Shown: piece by piece, positions 14,661-22,402 of the stretch | Numbering within the stretch: position 1 is the stretch's first letter | How the letters are laid out: each line of letters begins with the position of its first letter | Assembly (NCBI GenBank): GCA_934591725.1 | Contig: CAKTPR010000029.1 | Span: 1 to 22,402 of the forward strand | From: an uncultured Oscillospiraceae bacterium | GTDB lineage: Bacteria; Bacillota; Clostridia; Oscillospirales; Oscillospiraceae | Length of the DNA: 22,402 nucleotides | Reading direction: 5' to 3' | The notes under the pieces: model-generated | The model's input: the letters and a program-made list of their open reading frames with translations, nothing else | Database searches by the model: none | What the model was told of the DNA's origin: nothing | Translations under genes and position numbers: made by a program

Positions 14661-15236
14661 ATGAGCAGAAAGAAAAGAAAAGCACAGACTGCCGAGGTGC
14701 CGGATATCGAAGCCTCCGGCAAGGATATGTATGACTGGGTGCAGTGCCTCATAGTGGCGCTTATAATATGCGTTGTTTTTTTTGCGTTCTTTGTGCGCAT
14801 TATCGATGTCGTCGGCACATCGATGAACCCGACGCTCAATAACAGCGACAAGATGCTTGTCTCTGGGCTGTTCTATAAGCCGAAGGTCGGGGATGTGGTC
14901 GTGTTCAAAAAGGACGAGTATAACCCCAATAAGGCTCTGGTGAAGCGTGTGATCGCTGTTGCGGGGCAGGAGATCAATATAGATTTCGACAGGGGCATCG
15001 TCTACATTGACGGTCAGCCTATTCAGGAGGACTATATCGCGGAGCTCACCAAGACCAAGGAAGACTTCATCGGCCCCAAGACTGTCCCGGAGGGCTGCGT
15101 GTTCGTGATGGGCGATAACCGCAATATGTCCACCGACAGCAGAAAAACCGAAATAGGCATGGTAGATACACGGTTGATCCTCGGCAAGGCGTATATGGTC
15201 ATATACCCGCTCTCCGAGTTCAGAGTTATAAAATGA
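14661..15236 (+). CDS. lepB: Signal peptidase I
   Basis: The enzyme removes signal peptides from exported proteins at the outer face of the membrane. I choose the start at 14661 (MSRKKRKAQT, 191 residues) because GGAG lies six bases upstream; the ATGs at 14643 and 14649 have no site and would overlap it. After a short cytoplasmic lysine-rich tail there is one membrane helix (about 25-47). The catalytic serine is S54 in GTSMNPTL and the general base is K95 in LVKRVIAV. GDNRNMSTDSR is the conserved late motif. The stop overlaps the start of the next gene by four bases (ATGA). It heads an apparent operon lepB-rbgA-rnhB-yraN, as in several Firmicutes. Confidence 0.94.
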   Translation: MSRKKRKAQTAEVPDIEASGKDMYDWVQCLIVALIICVVFFAFFVRIIDVVGTSMNPTLNNSDKMLVSGLFYKPKVGDVVVFKKDEYNPNKALVKRVIAVAGQEINIDFDRGIVYIDGQPIQEDYIAELTKTKEDFIGPKTVPEGCVFVMGDNRNMSTDSRKTEIGMVDTRLILGKAYMVIYPLSEFRVIK

Positions 15237-16108
15237 TGGAAAACGGCTACGAAAAAATGAACATCCAGTGGTTCCCCGGCCACATGACGAAGGCGCAGCG
15301 GATGATCGAGGACAACGTCAAGCTTGTTGACGCCGTGTGCGAGATACTTGACGCGCGTATCCCGTTCTCCAGCCGGAACCCTGATATAGACCGGCTCGCC
15401 GCAGGCAAGCCGCGCCTTGTCATCCTCAACCGCAGCGACCTTGCGGATCCGGAATTGACCGCGCGATGGAAGAAGAGCTTCCAGAAGCAGGGGCTTGCTA
15501 TCCTTGAGACCGACGCGAAGAGCGGCAGGGGAGTGAACGGCTTTGTCCCGGCGATACGGGAGCTCCTCCGCGATAAGCTGAAGGAGTACGAAGCGAAAGG
15601 ACAGGTCGGCCGCCCGCTGAGAGTGATGATCCTCGGTATACCGAACGTCGGCAAGTCGACGTTTATCAATAAGGTCGCAAAGCGCAAGGCTGCGATAGCC
15701 GGGGATAAACCTGGCGTAACGCGCGGCCGTCAGTGGATAAGCATCGACACCGGGCTTGACCTGCTCGATACTCCGGGCATACTCTGGCCGAAGTTTGACA
15801 GTCAGGAGGTCGGCGAGATGCTGGCTATCACGAACGCCATCAAGGCGGACGTGCTCGATAAGGAGACGCTCGGCGCAAACTTCATGCTCCGCCTGCACGA
15901 TATGTACCCGGACGCTCTGCGTGAGCGCTATAAGATAGAGCCTGACCCTGAGCTCAACGGCTATGAGCTGCTTGAGCAGGCGGCGAAAAAGCGCGGCTTT
16001 CTCGTTTCACGCGGCGAGTATGACATTGAGAGAATGGCTAACACTCTGCTCAAGGAATACCATGAGGGCAAGCTTGGCCGCCTGACCCTGGAGGCACCGA
16101 ATGACTGA
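15233..16108 (+). CDS. rbgA: Ribosome biogenesis GTPase RbgA (YlqF)
   Basis: This is a circularly permuted GTPase needed for late assembly of the 50S ribosomal subunit. The permuted order is visible: G4 NRSD (66-69) comes first, then G1 GIPNVGKST (135-143), GDKPGVTRG as the G2 region, and G3 DTPG (179-182). The C-terminal part (about 190-291) fits the ANTAR-like RNA-binding domain. The frame starts at 15233, overlapping lepB by four bases. The well-conserved family start MNIQWFPGHM lies at 15257, so the true start may be there; neither has a strong binding site, and coupling to lepB is likely. It overlaps rnhB by eight bases. Confidence 0.93.
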   Translation: MMENGYEKMNIQWFPGHMTKAQRMIEDNVKLVDAVCEILDARIPFSSRNPDIDRLAAGKPRLVILNRSDLADPELTARWKKSFQKQGLAILETDAKSGRGVNGFVPAIRELLRDKLKEYEAKGQVGRPLRVMILGIPNVGKSTFINKVAKRKAAIAGDKPGVTRGRQWISIDTGLDLLDTPGILWPKFDSQEVGEMLAITNAIKADVLDKETLGANFMLRLHDMYPDALRERYKIEPDPELNGYELLEQAAKKRGFLVSRGEYDIERMANTLLKEYHEGKLGRLTLEAPND

Positions 16109-16700
16109 GCTTTGGGAACTGGAAAACGAAATTTACGCCGAGGGCTTCAGCCTTATCTGCGGCGTTGACGAGGCCGGACGCGGGCCGCTGGCGGGGCCGG
16201 TGTATGCCGCAGCTGTTATTCTCCCGCGGGACGCTGTCATTGACGGCCTTAACGACTCCAAGAAGCTGACCGAGAAAAAGCGCGAAGAGCTCTTTGACGT
16301 TATCACTGAGCGTGCGCTGAGCTGCGGCATTGCTTCGGCCACGGTCGAAGAAATAGAAGAGCTCAATATTCTGAACGCGACCTTTCTCGCGATGAACCGC
16401 GCTATCGCAAAGCTCGACCCCGCGCCGGAGCTCGCTCTTATCGACGGCAACCGCAGCACCGGCATAGCTATGCCGAGCCGCTGCATTGTAAAGGGGGACT
16501 CACGCTGCGCAGACATCGCCGCCGCGTCGATCCTCGCGAAGGTCAGCCGTGACAGATACATGCTCACCCTTGCGGAGAAGTACCCGCAGTATCATTTCGA
16601 GCAGCACAAGGGCTACGGTACAAAGCTGCACTATGAAGCGCTCAGAGAATACGGCCCGTCGCCTGAGCACCGCCCAAGCTTTCTGAGGAAAATGCACTGA
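16101..16700 (+). CDS. rnhB: Ribonuclease HII
   Basis: The enzyme cuts the RNA strand of RNA-DNA hybrids and removes single ribonucleotides from DNA. The 199-residue protein shows GVDEAGRGPLAGPV with D23 and E24, NDSKKLTEKKRE (51-61), D115 in LALIDGN and D138 in CADIAAASILAKVSRD. These four acidic residues make the two-metal site by family position. HKGYGTKLHYEAL near the C-terminus is also typical. GGAGG lies inside the end of rbgA and serves the start. It overlaps rbgA by eight bases and yraN by one base. Neighbouring rbgA and rnhB is a standard Firmicutes arrangement. Confidence 0.96.
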   Translation: MTELWELENEIYAEGFSLICGVDEAGRGPLAGPVYAAAVILPRDAVIDGLNDSKKLTEKKREELFDVITERALSCGIASATVEEIEELNILNATFLAMNRAIAKLDPAPELALIDGNRSTGIAMPSRCIVKGDSRCADIAAASILAKVSRDRYMLTLAEKYPQYHFEQHKGYGTKLHYEALREYGPSPEHRPSFLRKMH

Positions 16701-17062
16701 TGGAAAGACGGGAGCTTGGCGCATGGGGAGAGGAGCGCGCTGCGAAATATCTGCGCGGCAAAGGGTATGCTATCCTTGAGCGCAACTTCCGCTGCCGTTC
16801 GGGGGAGATAGACATCATCGCGCGGCGCGGCATCATCATTGCCTTTGTTGAGGTGAAGCTGCGCCGGGACGCGGACTTTGCCGAAGCGCGCGAATTTGTG
16901 ACACCGGCAAAGCAGCGGCGTGTGATCCTGACCGCCGAATATTGGCTCGCCTCGCACCGGACGGAGCTTCAGCCGCGCTTTGACGTGATCGAGATATACG
17001 CACCGTTCGGGGAGAGAACGCTCTTCCCGAAGATAAACCATCTTGAGGACGCTTTTCAATAA
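16700..17062 (+). CDS. yraN: YraN/UPF0102 family nuclease-like protein
   Basis: The 120-residue protein starts MERRELGAWGEERAAKYL and carries the restriction-endonuclease-like core GEIDIIA (E36, D38) followed by FVEVK (E51, K53). The family is widespread but its cellular role is not well defined; a link to DNA repair or recombination is usually supposed. The start overlaps the rnhB stop by one base (TGATG), showing translational coupling. It is the last gene of the lepB operon and is followed by a GC-rich hairpin shared with a convergent gene. Confidence 0.9.
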   Translation: MERRELGAWGEERAAKYLRGKGYAILERNFRCRSGEIDIIARRGIIIAFVEVKLRRDADFAEAREFVTPAKQRRVILTAEYWLASHRTELQPRFDVIEIYAPFGERTLFPKINHLEDAFQ

Positions 17063-17083
17063 GAGAATATGTACGCGGCCATG

Positions 17084-17111
17084 CCGCGGGGTGGAGCTTT
17101 CCACCCCGCGG
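17084..17111. terminator. GC-rich hairpin between convergent yraN and DUF1540 genes
   Basis: CCGCGGGGTGGA (17084-17095) pairs perfectly with TCCACCCCGCGG (17100-17111) around a GCTT loop. There is no T-run on either side, so it may end transcription poorly alone, but it sits between two converging genes. Confidence 0.55.
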
Positions 17112-17130
17112 AGCGCAGGCCTGACGCTGC

Positions 17131-17307
17131 TCAGCAGCAGCCGCGCGGGCAGAAGGTGGAGCAGTAGGTCTCGCCCTTGGTGCTTGCCTTCTCGTTCTGG
17201 ACGCTGATCTTTTCTGCGCTGCATCTGCAGTCAACGGTGTTGTACTTGCAGCCTGTGACGTCGCAGCCGACGCCGGGGATGACATTCTTGGTTTTCTTAT
17301 CGCTCAT
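17131..17307 (-). CDS. DUF1540 small cysteine-rich protein
   Basis: The 58-residue protein begins MSDKKTKNVIPGVGCDVTGC. Eight cysteines are visible, and the spacing CDVTGCKYNTVDCRCSAEKISV, then TYCSTFC, matches the DUF1540 domain common in Firmicutes; metal binding is probable but unproven. Two in-frame ATGs exist. GGAGG lies eight bases from the one at 17307 and only two bases from the one at 17313, so I choose 17307. The C-terminus ends in CPRGCC. It converges on yraN and is divergent from the metallophosphoesterase gene; the function is unknown. Confidence 0.85.
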   Translation of the reverse strand: MSDKKTKNVIPGVGCDVTGCKYNTVDCRCSAEKISVQNEKASTKGETYCSTFCPRGCC

Positions 17308-17388
17308 GTTCATAACCTCCGTTCCTTGTTGGAAACGGTATTATTATCTGCACCCAAGCCCTGTTTATTCGGAGGACATTTTCTGCCT

Positions 17389-18078
17389 ATGGCGCTTTAC
17401 ACAATAGGAGACACGCATCTTTCCCTTGCCAAGGACAAGCCCATGGACATCTTTGGAGAAAAGTGGAAGAACCACGCGCAAAAATTGAAGGACGGTTTTT
17501 CGATAGTCGGGGATGACGACCTCACTGTTATATGCGGCGATATAAGCTGGGGTATGGGTATCGAAGAGACGAAGGAGGATTTCCTTTTTATCGACGCTCT
17601 GCCCGGAAAAAAGATAATCCTGAAGGGCAATCACGACTATTGGTGGAGCACTGCCGCAAAGGCGAAGAGGTTCTTTGCACAGAACGGGATAACCACCATA
17701 GACATCCTTTATAATAACAGCTTTGACTATGGCGAGTACGCGATCTGCGGTACGCGCGGCTGGTTTTATGAGGAGGAGAAGGGCGGCGAACATGACGCGA
17801 AGATCATGCGCCGTGAAATCATGCGCCTTGAAGCCTCGCTCAAGGCGGCGGGGGATAAGAAAAAGCTTGTGTTCCTGCATTATCCGCCGCTGTTTCAGAG
17901 CTACCGCTGCGAGGAGATACTCGAGCTGCTCAAAAGCTATGAAGTCCGCCTGTGCTGCTACGGCCATATCCACGGCAAAGGCTGCGCATACGCTTTCAAC
18001 GGCTGGCGCGACGGGACTGAGTTTAAGCTCGTGTCGGCAGATTTCGTGGATTTTACCCCTGTGAAGCTGCCATATTAG
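17389..18078 (+). CDS. Calcineurin-like metallophosphoesterase
   Basis: The 230-residue protein starts MALYTIGDTHLSL. It carries all the metal-binding motifs of the family in order: GDTH (D8, H10), GDISWGM (D51), GNHDYWW (N81, H82), LHYPPLF and CYGHIHG. These make a two-metal phosphoesterase site; the substrate (nucleotide, phosphoprotein or other) cannot be read from sequence. There is no signal peptide, so it is cytoplasmic. GGAGG lies 13 bases before the ATG, a rather long spacing. The frame is open upstream to 17326, but that start has no site and would add non-conserved residues. It stands alone between DUF1540 and tig. Confidence 0.88.
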   Translation: MALYTIGDTHLSLAKDKPMDIFGEKWKNHAQKLKDGFSIVGDDDLTVICGDISWGMGIEETKEDFLFIDALPGKKIILKGNHDYWWSTAAKAKRFFAQNGITTIDILYNNSFDYGEYAICGTRGWFYEEEKGGEHDAKIMRREIMRLEASLKAAGDKKKLVFLHYPPLFQSYRCEEILELLKSYEVRLCCYGHIHGKGCAYAFNGWRDGTEFKLVSADFVDFTPVKLPY

Positions 18079-18099
18079 GCTTTATTAAATAATTTGTCA

Positions 18100-18128
18100 T
18101 TGATTTTACTGTAAGTTTCTGCTATCAT
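18100..18128 (+). promoter_or_regulatory. tig: Promoter of tig
   Basis: TTGATT (18100-18105), 17 bases, TATCAT (18123-18128) preceded by TGC (extended -10). The predicted start near 18135 gives a leader of about 35 bases. No CIRCE or CtsR heptad repeat is visible around it. Confidence 0.75.
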
Positions 18129-18169
18129 AGACGAGTGCGTGCAGACACATAAAGAGGAGGAAATCAACC

Positions 18170-19585
18170 ATGATTCTGAAGAACGTAGAAAACAAAGAAA
18201 ATAAGACCGCCACTTTTCAGGTAGAGTCCGACGCTGCCGAGTTTGAATCCGCAGTCAACGGCGCATACCTCAAGAACAAGGCTTCAATAAATATTCCCGG
18301 CTTCCGCAAGGGCAAGGCTCCGCGCGCTGTCGTTGAGGGCATGTACGGCGCAGAGGTCTTCTATCAGGACGCTATGGACGAGCTCGCCCCCAAGGCATTC
18401 GAGTTCGGCCTTGATGAGTCCAAGCTGCGCATGGTCGGCACCCCGTCCATCGTAGATGTGAACGTGACCGATGACCGCACCGCTTCCTATACCTTTGAAG
18501 TTACCCTTTACCCTGAGGTCACTCTCGGCCAGTACAAGGGTCTCGAAGCAGAACGCAAGGATGAGAGCGTTTCCGATGAGGATGTTGACAATGAGCTCAA
18601 CTCCGTCCGCAAGCGCAACGCCCGCATGATCGACATTGATGACCGCGCCGCCGAACTGGGCGACACTGTCGACATCGACTTTGACGGTTACCTTGACGGT
18701 GAGCGTTTCGACGGCGGCAAGGCCGAGGGCTACTCTCTTGAGCTTGGCTCCAACTCCTTCGTCCCCGGCTTTGAGGATCAGATCGTCGGCATGAAGATCG
18801 GCGAGGAGAAGGATATCGACATCACCTTCCCTGAGAACTACACTCCTGAGCTTGCCGGAAAGGCCGTCGTTTTCAAGATAAAGCTCAACGGCATTACCAC
18901 TCCTGAGCTTCCTGAGCTGGACGATGAGTTCGCAAAGGATGTTTCCGAGTTCGATACTCTTGACGAGTACAAGACCAGCCTGCGCGAGGATCTTGAGAAG
19001 CGCAGGAAGGACGAGGCCGAGAACGATTTCCGTGCCAACGTCCTCAAGCAGGCCGTCAACAACCTCAAGGCTGAGATCCCTGAGTGCATGATCCTCGAAA
19101 AGGTCGAGCAGACCATCCGTGACTATGCCTCCAACTTCGGCATGACCGACCTCAGCGTTCCCCTTGAGAACCTCAAGGAGATGATGGGTCTGTCTGATGA
19201 GGTCGTCGAGAACAACATCCGTCCCGCAGCCGAGTTCCAGGTCAAGACCGACCTGCTGCTCGACAAGATCAAGGACGAGGAGAAGCTCGAAGTCACCGAG
19301 GAAGCCTTCAATGAATATCTCAACAAAGTCTCCGAGGACGTCAAGGCCACTGCCGACCAGCTCAAGAACTACTTTGGCGAAGCCTTCATAAAGGCAGAGC
19401 AGCTCAAGGAAATGGCGACCAACCTCATCGTTGACAGCGCCAAGGTCAAGGCTGCCGAGGCCGAGACCGAAGAGAAGCCCAAGAAGGCCAGAAAGCCCAG
19501 AGCTCCCAAGGCTGAGAAGGCTGCCGAGGAGACCGAGAATGCCGAAGCCGCTGAACCCGCAGCAGAAGAGCCCAAGGCAGAATAA
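18170..19585 (+). CDS. tig: Trigger factor, ribosome-associated chaperone
   Basis: Trigger factor binds near the ribosome exit tunnel and assists folding of new chains. The ribosome-binding signature GFRKGKAPR is at residues 44-52. An FKBP-type prolyl isomerase domain follows at about 160-245 (GDTVDIDFDGYLDG, LGSNSFVPGFEDQIVGMKIGEE). The helical C-terminal arms come next. The start follows AGAGGAGG. At 471 residues it is longer than usual (about 430): the last 47 residues are a low-complexity Ala/Glu/Lys/Pro tail with repeats such as KPKKARKPRAPKAEKAAEE. It leads the tig-clpP-clpX-lon cluster, with its own promoter. Confidence 0.96.
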   Translation: MILKNVENKENKTATFQVESDAAEFESAVNGAYLKNKASINIPGFRKGKAPRAVVEGMYGAEVFYQDAMDELAPKAFEFGLDESKLRMVGTPSIVDVNVTDDRTASYTFEVTLYPEVTLGQYKGLEAERKDESVSDEDVDNELNSVRKRNARMIDIDDRAAELGDTVDIDFDGYLDGERFDGGKAEGYSLELGSNSFVPGFEDQIVGMKIGEEKDIDITFPENYTPELAGKAVVFKIKLNGITTPELPELDDEFAKDVSEFDTLDEYKTSLREDLEKRRKDEAENDFRANVLKQAVNNLKAEIPECMILEKVEQTIRDYASNFGMTDLSVPLENLKEMMGLSDEVVENNIRPAAEFQVKTDLLLDKIKDEEKLEVTEEAFNEYLNKVSEDVKATADQLKNYFGEAFIKAEQLKEMATNLIVDSAKVKAAEAETEEKPKKARKPRAPKAEKAAEETENAEAAEPAAEEPKAE

Positions 19586-19646
19586 TTCTCAGGGAATAAG
19601 GATATGCTCTCTTGGATGCTGATATTTTGAAGGAGAGTTTAATACA

Positions 19647-20228
19647 ATGAGTTTAGTACCTTATGTTGTAGAACAGACCAGCCGCGGCGAGCGTTCGTAT
19701 GACATCTTTTCCAGACTGCTTAATGACCGCATCATTATGCTTTCCGAGGAAGTGAACGACACTACCGCCAGCCTGATCGTAGCGCAGCTTCTGTATCTTG
19801 AAGCGCAGGATCCCGATAAGGACATACAGTTTTATATCAACAGCCCCGGCGGCAGCGTTACCGCAGGCCTTGCGATATATGACACTATGCAGTATATCAA
19901 GCCCGATGTGTCCACGATATGTGTCGGCCTTGCAGCCTCGATGGGCGCGTTCCTCCTCTCATCCGGTGCAAAGGGCAAGCGTATTGCCCTGCCGAATGCG
20001 GAGATCATGATCCACCAGCCCTCCGGCGGCAGTCAGGGTCAGTGCACTGATATACAGATCCAGGCAGAGCAGATACTTAAGATCAAGAAGCGCCTCAATA
20101 AGATCCTTGCCGAGAACACCGGCAAGAGCGTTGAGACCATCGAAGCCGACTGCGAGCGCGACCATTTCATGACCGCCGAGGAAGCAAAGGAATACGGCCT
20201 TATCGATCAGGTAATCTACAAGCGCTGA
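19647..20228 (+). CDS. clpP: ATP-dependent Clp protease, proteolytic subunit
   Basis: ClpP forms the 14-mer peptidase barrel that degrades substrates delivered by ClpX. The 193-residue protein has the catalytic serine S98 in GLAASMGAFLLSSG, histidine H123 in MIHQPSGG and aspartate D172 in ERDHFM, plus INSPGGSVTAG. Length matches the family after the N-terminal propeptide. AAGGAG precedes the start by ten bases. It begins 61 bases after tig with no promoter or terminator visible in that gap, so tig and clpP are likely co-transcribed. It is followed by two hairpins and then clpX. Confidence 0.97.
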   Translation: MSLVPYVVEQTSRGERSYDIFSRLLNDRIIMLSEEVNDTTASLIVAQLLYLEAQDPDKDIQFYINSPGGSVTAGLAIYDTMQYIKPDVSTICVGLAASMGAFLLSSGAKGKRIALPNAEIMIHQPSGGSQGQCTDIQIQAEQILKIKKRLNKILAENTGKSVETIEADCERDHFMTAEEAKEYGLIDQVIYKR

Positions 20229-20237
20229 TTTTACCGT

Positions 20238-20297
20238 TATGGGGGGACAATAGCTGTTCCCCCATACTTTATACTGCGCCGTATGCTGTGCATACGG
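20238..20297. other. Two consecutive hairpins between clpP and clpX
   Basis: The first is TATGGGGGGACA (20238-20249) paired with TGTTCCCCCATA (20255-20266), one G-U pair, five-base loop, followed by CTTTATACT. The second is CCGTATGC (20279-20286) paired with GCATACGG (20290-20297), three-base loop, ending 11 bases before the clpX AGGAG. The first could act as a partial terminator; the second could affect clpX translation or mRNA processing. Confidence 0.6.
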
Positions 20298-20317
20298 ATG
20301 CAGGGACAGGAGTTTTT

Positions 20318-21571
20318 ATGGCAAAGAATGAAGACAGACGGAGCATCCGCTGCTCCTTTTGCGGCAAGCCGCAGTCGCTGGTCAATCGCCTGATCGCCGG
20401 CAATAACAACTGCTATATCTGCGATGACTGTGTGCGTATGTGCATGAGCATAGTCGGTGAGTATGACGAGACCGAGACCGTGCCCGGCTATGACGGGCTT
20501 CCCCTCGCTCTCGAAAGGCTGCCGAAGCCGAAAGAGATCAAGGAAAATCTGGATCAGTATGTTATCGGTCAGGAACGCGCGAAGATAGTTCTGGCCGTTG
20601 CGGTATATAACCACTATAAGCGTATCCTCCATTCCGCGAAGAGCGATGTCGAGCTTCAGAAGAGCAACATCCTGCTCATCGGCCCCACCGGCAGCGGCAA
20701 GACCCTTTTTGCCCAGACGATGGCGAAGATGCTCGACGTGCCCTTTGCGATAGCCGACGCCACGACCCTTACCGAGGCCGGCTACGTCGGCGAGGATGTC
20801 GAGAACGTGATCCTCAAGCTGCTTCAGGCGGCGGACTTTGACGTTGCGCGCGCCGAGAAGGGCATCATCTATATCGACGAGATAGACAAGATCGCCCGCA
20901 AGAGCGAGAACACCTCTATAACCAGAGACGTTTCCGGCGAGGGCGTGCAGCAGGCGCTGCTCAAGCTGCTTGAAGGCACGATCGCAAACGTTCCCCCTCA
21001 GGGCGGGCGCAAGCACCCGCATCAGGAGTTCATACAGGTGGACACCACCAATATACTCTTCATATGCGGCGGCGCGTTCGACGGGCTTGATAAGATCATC
21101 GAGAAGCGCACCAATAAGAAGACTATGGGCTTCGGCGCGGATATCACCAGCAGCACCGAACGCGACGTCGGTGAGATCATGGCGCAGGTGCAGCAGCACG
21201 ATCTGCTCCAGTTCGGCATTATCCCGGAGCTTATCGGCCGTCTGCCTGTCATCGCAACGCTCCAGAGCCTCAGGCGCGACGACCTTGTGCGCATACTCAC
21301 CGAGCCGAAGAACGCCATGACCCGCCAGTACAAGGCGCTCATGTCCTATGACGGGGTAGACCTTGAGTATGAGCCTGCGGCGCTTGAAGCGATCGCCGAT
21401 AAGGCGATGGAGATGAAGATCGGCGCGCGCGGCCTGCGCAGCGTCATGGAGGGAGTTATGACCGATATCATGTACTCCGTCCCCTCGGATAAATCGGCAG
21501 AGAAAGTCCTCATCACCGAAAAGTGCGTCAAGGACGGCACGAGTCCTGAGGTCATCCACAGCGAAAAATAA
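20318..21571 (+). CDS. clpX: ATP-dependent Clp protease ATP-binding subunit ClpX
   Basis: ClpX is the hexameric unfoldase that feeds ClpP. The start at 20318 (MAKNEDRRSIRCSFCGK, 417 residues) follows AGGAG five bases upstream; an ATG at 20288 lies in a hairpin and has no site. The N-terminal zinc domain has C12, C15, C35 and C38. The AAA+ module shows Walker A GPTGSGKT (122-129), pore-loop GYVG (155-158) and Walker B IDEID (186-190), then GEGVQQALLKLLEGT and the RKHPHQ loop. The ClpP-contacting tripeptide reads MGF (270-272) instead of the common IGF or LGF. The C-terminal lid with GARGLRSVME follows. It lies between clpP and lon. Confidence 0.97.
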   Translation: MAKNEDRRSIRCSFCGKPQSLVNRLIAGNNNCYICDDCVRMCMSIVGEYDETETVPGYDGLPLALERLPKPKEIKENLDQYVIGQERAKIVLAVAVYNHYKRILHSAKSDVELQKSNILLIGPTGSGKTLFAQTMAKMLDVPFAIADATTLTEAGYVGEDVENVILKLLQAADFDVARAEKGIIYIDEIDKIARKSENTSITRDVSGEGVQQALLKLLEGTIANVPPQGGRKHPHQEFIQVDTTNILFICGGAFDGLDKIIEKRTNKKTMGFGADITSSTERDVGEIMAQVQQHDLLQFGIIPELIGRLPVIATLQSLRRDDLVRILTEPKNAMTRQYKALMSYDGVDLEYEPAALEAIADKAMEMKIGARGLRSVMEGVMTDIMYSVPSDKSAEKVLITEKCVKDGTSPEVIHSEK

Positions 21572-21602
21572 GCACATACAGAACTCCGGAAAGGAGAAAA
21601 AC

Positions 21603-22402
21603 ATGACAGATCAAGAATTACTTGCACAAGGCTATGTCGCCCTGCCCATGCTGCCCCTGCGCGGGCTGCACGTTTTTCCGGGCATGATGCTGACCTTTGA
21701 CGTTGAGCGCCCGGCTTCTGTCACGGCGCTTGAGAGAGCGGTCAAGAATAATCAGGTCATCTTTCTGACTGCGCAGAAGGATCTCACCGCGGATATGCCG
21801 CATGAGGACGAACTGTACCGTATCGGCACGGTCTGCCGCATCAGGCAGCAGCTGCGTCAGCCGAGGGGCAATGTCTGCCGCGTCATGGTCGAGGGAATTT
21901 TCCGCGCCGTCGCCGGCAGTCTCAATACCGACCCCAAGGGCTATACCGCGATAGTCACGCCGCTTGAGGACAAGAAGGAGCGCGTCAGTCCCGCACGCCG
22001 CGAGGCGCTGCTGAGAAGCTGCCTTGCCCAGTATGACGAGTATATCAAGTATGAGCCTGATGTGCCCAATGAGCAGATACTCAACCTGCTTGCAAATCCT
22101 GAGCCGGTATATGTTTCAAGCTATATCGCGCAGAACGTTCACTTTTCGATTGAAGACAAGCAGGCCATCCTTGAAGAGCTTTACCCCACGCGCCGCCTTG
22201 TGCTCATCAACAAGCTCCTCAATCATGAGCTGGATATCCTCAGCATCGAGAAGGAGCTCAACGACAGCGCGCTTGAGTCGATGGCGCGCAATCAGCGGGA
22301 GTATTACCTGCGCGAGGAGATGAAGGCCATCCAGTCCGAGCTCGGCGAGGATGACGATATCGAGCAGTACCGCGCGAAAATTCAGGCGCTCCCGGTGAGC
22401 GA
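21603..22402 (+). CDS. lon: Lon protease, N-terminal part (runs off the window)
   Basis: The 266 visible residues start MTDQELLAQGYVALPMLPLRGL, with AAGGAG six bases before the ATG. LPMLPLRGLHVFPGMMLTFDV and GTVCRIRQQLRQPRGNVCRVMVEGI are typical of the Lon substrate-binding (LON/PUA-like) domain. The later stretch INKLLNHELDILSIEKELNDSALESMARNQREYYLREEMKAIQSELGE is the coiled-coil linker that precedes the AAA+ domain. The ATPase and Ser-Lys protease domains lie beyond the right edge. The frame is open to position 22402. It follows clpX by 31 bases in the same orientation, a common Firmicutes order, and is probably in the same transcript. Confidence 0.94.
   Translation, partial: MTDQELLAQGYVALPMLPLRGLHVFPGMMLTFDVERPASVTALERAVKNNQVIFLTAQKDLTADMPHEDELYRIGTVCRIRQQLRQPRGNVCRVMVEGIFRAVAGSLNTDPKGYTAIVTPLEDKKERVSPARREALLRSCLAQYDEYIKYEPDVPNEQILNLLANPEPVYVSSYIAQNVHFSIEDKQAILEELYPTRRLVLINKLLNHELDILSIEKELNDSALESMARNQREYYLREEMKAIQSELGEDDDIEQYRAKIQALPVS

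Noticed and set aside
20237..21604. 455-codon minus-strand frame opposite clpX
   Set aside because: Mirror frame of clpX; the real gene has all AAA+ motifs.
1..22402. CRISPR array, prophage, toxin-antitoxin or restriction system
   Set aside because: No regularly spaced direct repeats, and no phage, nuclease-methylase or toxin-type genes could be recognised.

Overview
The window looks like the chromosome of a GC-rich, spore-forming member of the Clostridia, most likely an Oscillospiraceae/Ruminococcaceae-type gut bacterium. The lineage call is an inference. It rests on strong GGAGG-type ribosome binding sites, a large Bacillus/Clostridium-type SRP RNA, a sporulation sigma-K gene, a DUF1540 protein, and the gene orders ffs-dnaX-ybaB and tig-clpP-clpX-lon. 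Nearly everything is ordinary core genome; the accessory material lies at the left edge and in a few intergenic spots.

Layout. Positions 1-76 look like the right-hand end of an IS3-family insertion sequence, with the last codons of its transposase and its terminal repeat. Next come three unfamiliar minus-strand genes (103-1536). Two of these form an AT-richer pair with its own promoter. A minus-strand tRNA-Ala(CGC) with promoter and terminator follows. Divergent from it is the SRP RNA gene, then dnaX and ybaB. Where recR usually follows ybaB, there is instead a glycoside hydrolase family 2 gene and a radical SAM/SPASM gene.

Positions 7045-10608 hold a threonine/methionine/lysine-branch operon: homoserine dehydrogenase, aspartate kinase and aspartate-semialdehyde dehydrogenase. 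It has a promoter and ends in a strong hairpin. A second operon (10725-13328), with a near-consensus promoter, encodes a D-lyxose/D-mannose isomerase, an aldose-1-epimerase-like protein and a PfkB sugar kinase. Together these could carry an aldose to a ketose phosphate. A small minus-strand basic protein converges on this operon and shares its terminator hairpin.

The sigK gene (13688-14380) is uninterrupted and has an N-terminal hydrophobic pro-sequence. Behind it is a hairpin-rich intergenic element of about 182 bp with imperfect terminal inverted repeats, which resembles a MITE. Then come a housekeeping run lepB-rbgA-rnhB-yraN with touching or overlapping genes, a convergent DUF1540 gene, a divergent metallophosphoesterase, and the protein-quality-control cluster tig-clpP-clpX-lon. 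lon runs off the right edge.

I did not find a clear new defence or biosynthetic system. The items most worth a second look are the MITE-like element, the replacement of recR by the GH2/radical SAM pair, the isomerase-epimerase-kinase operon, the small gene whose reading frame runs through its own terminator, and the AT-rich gene pair beside the tRNA.
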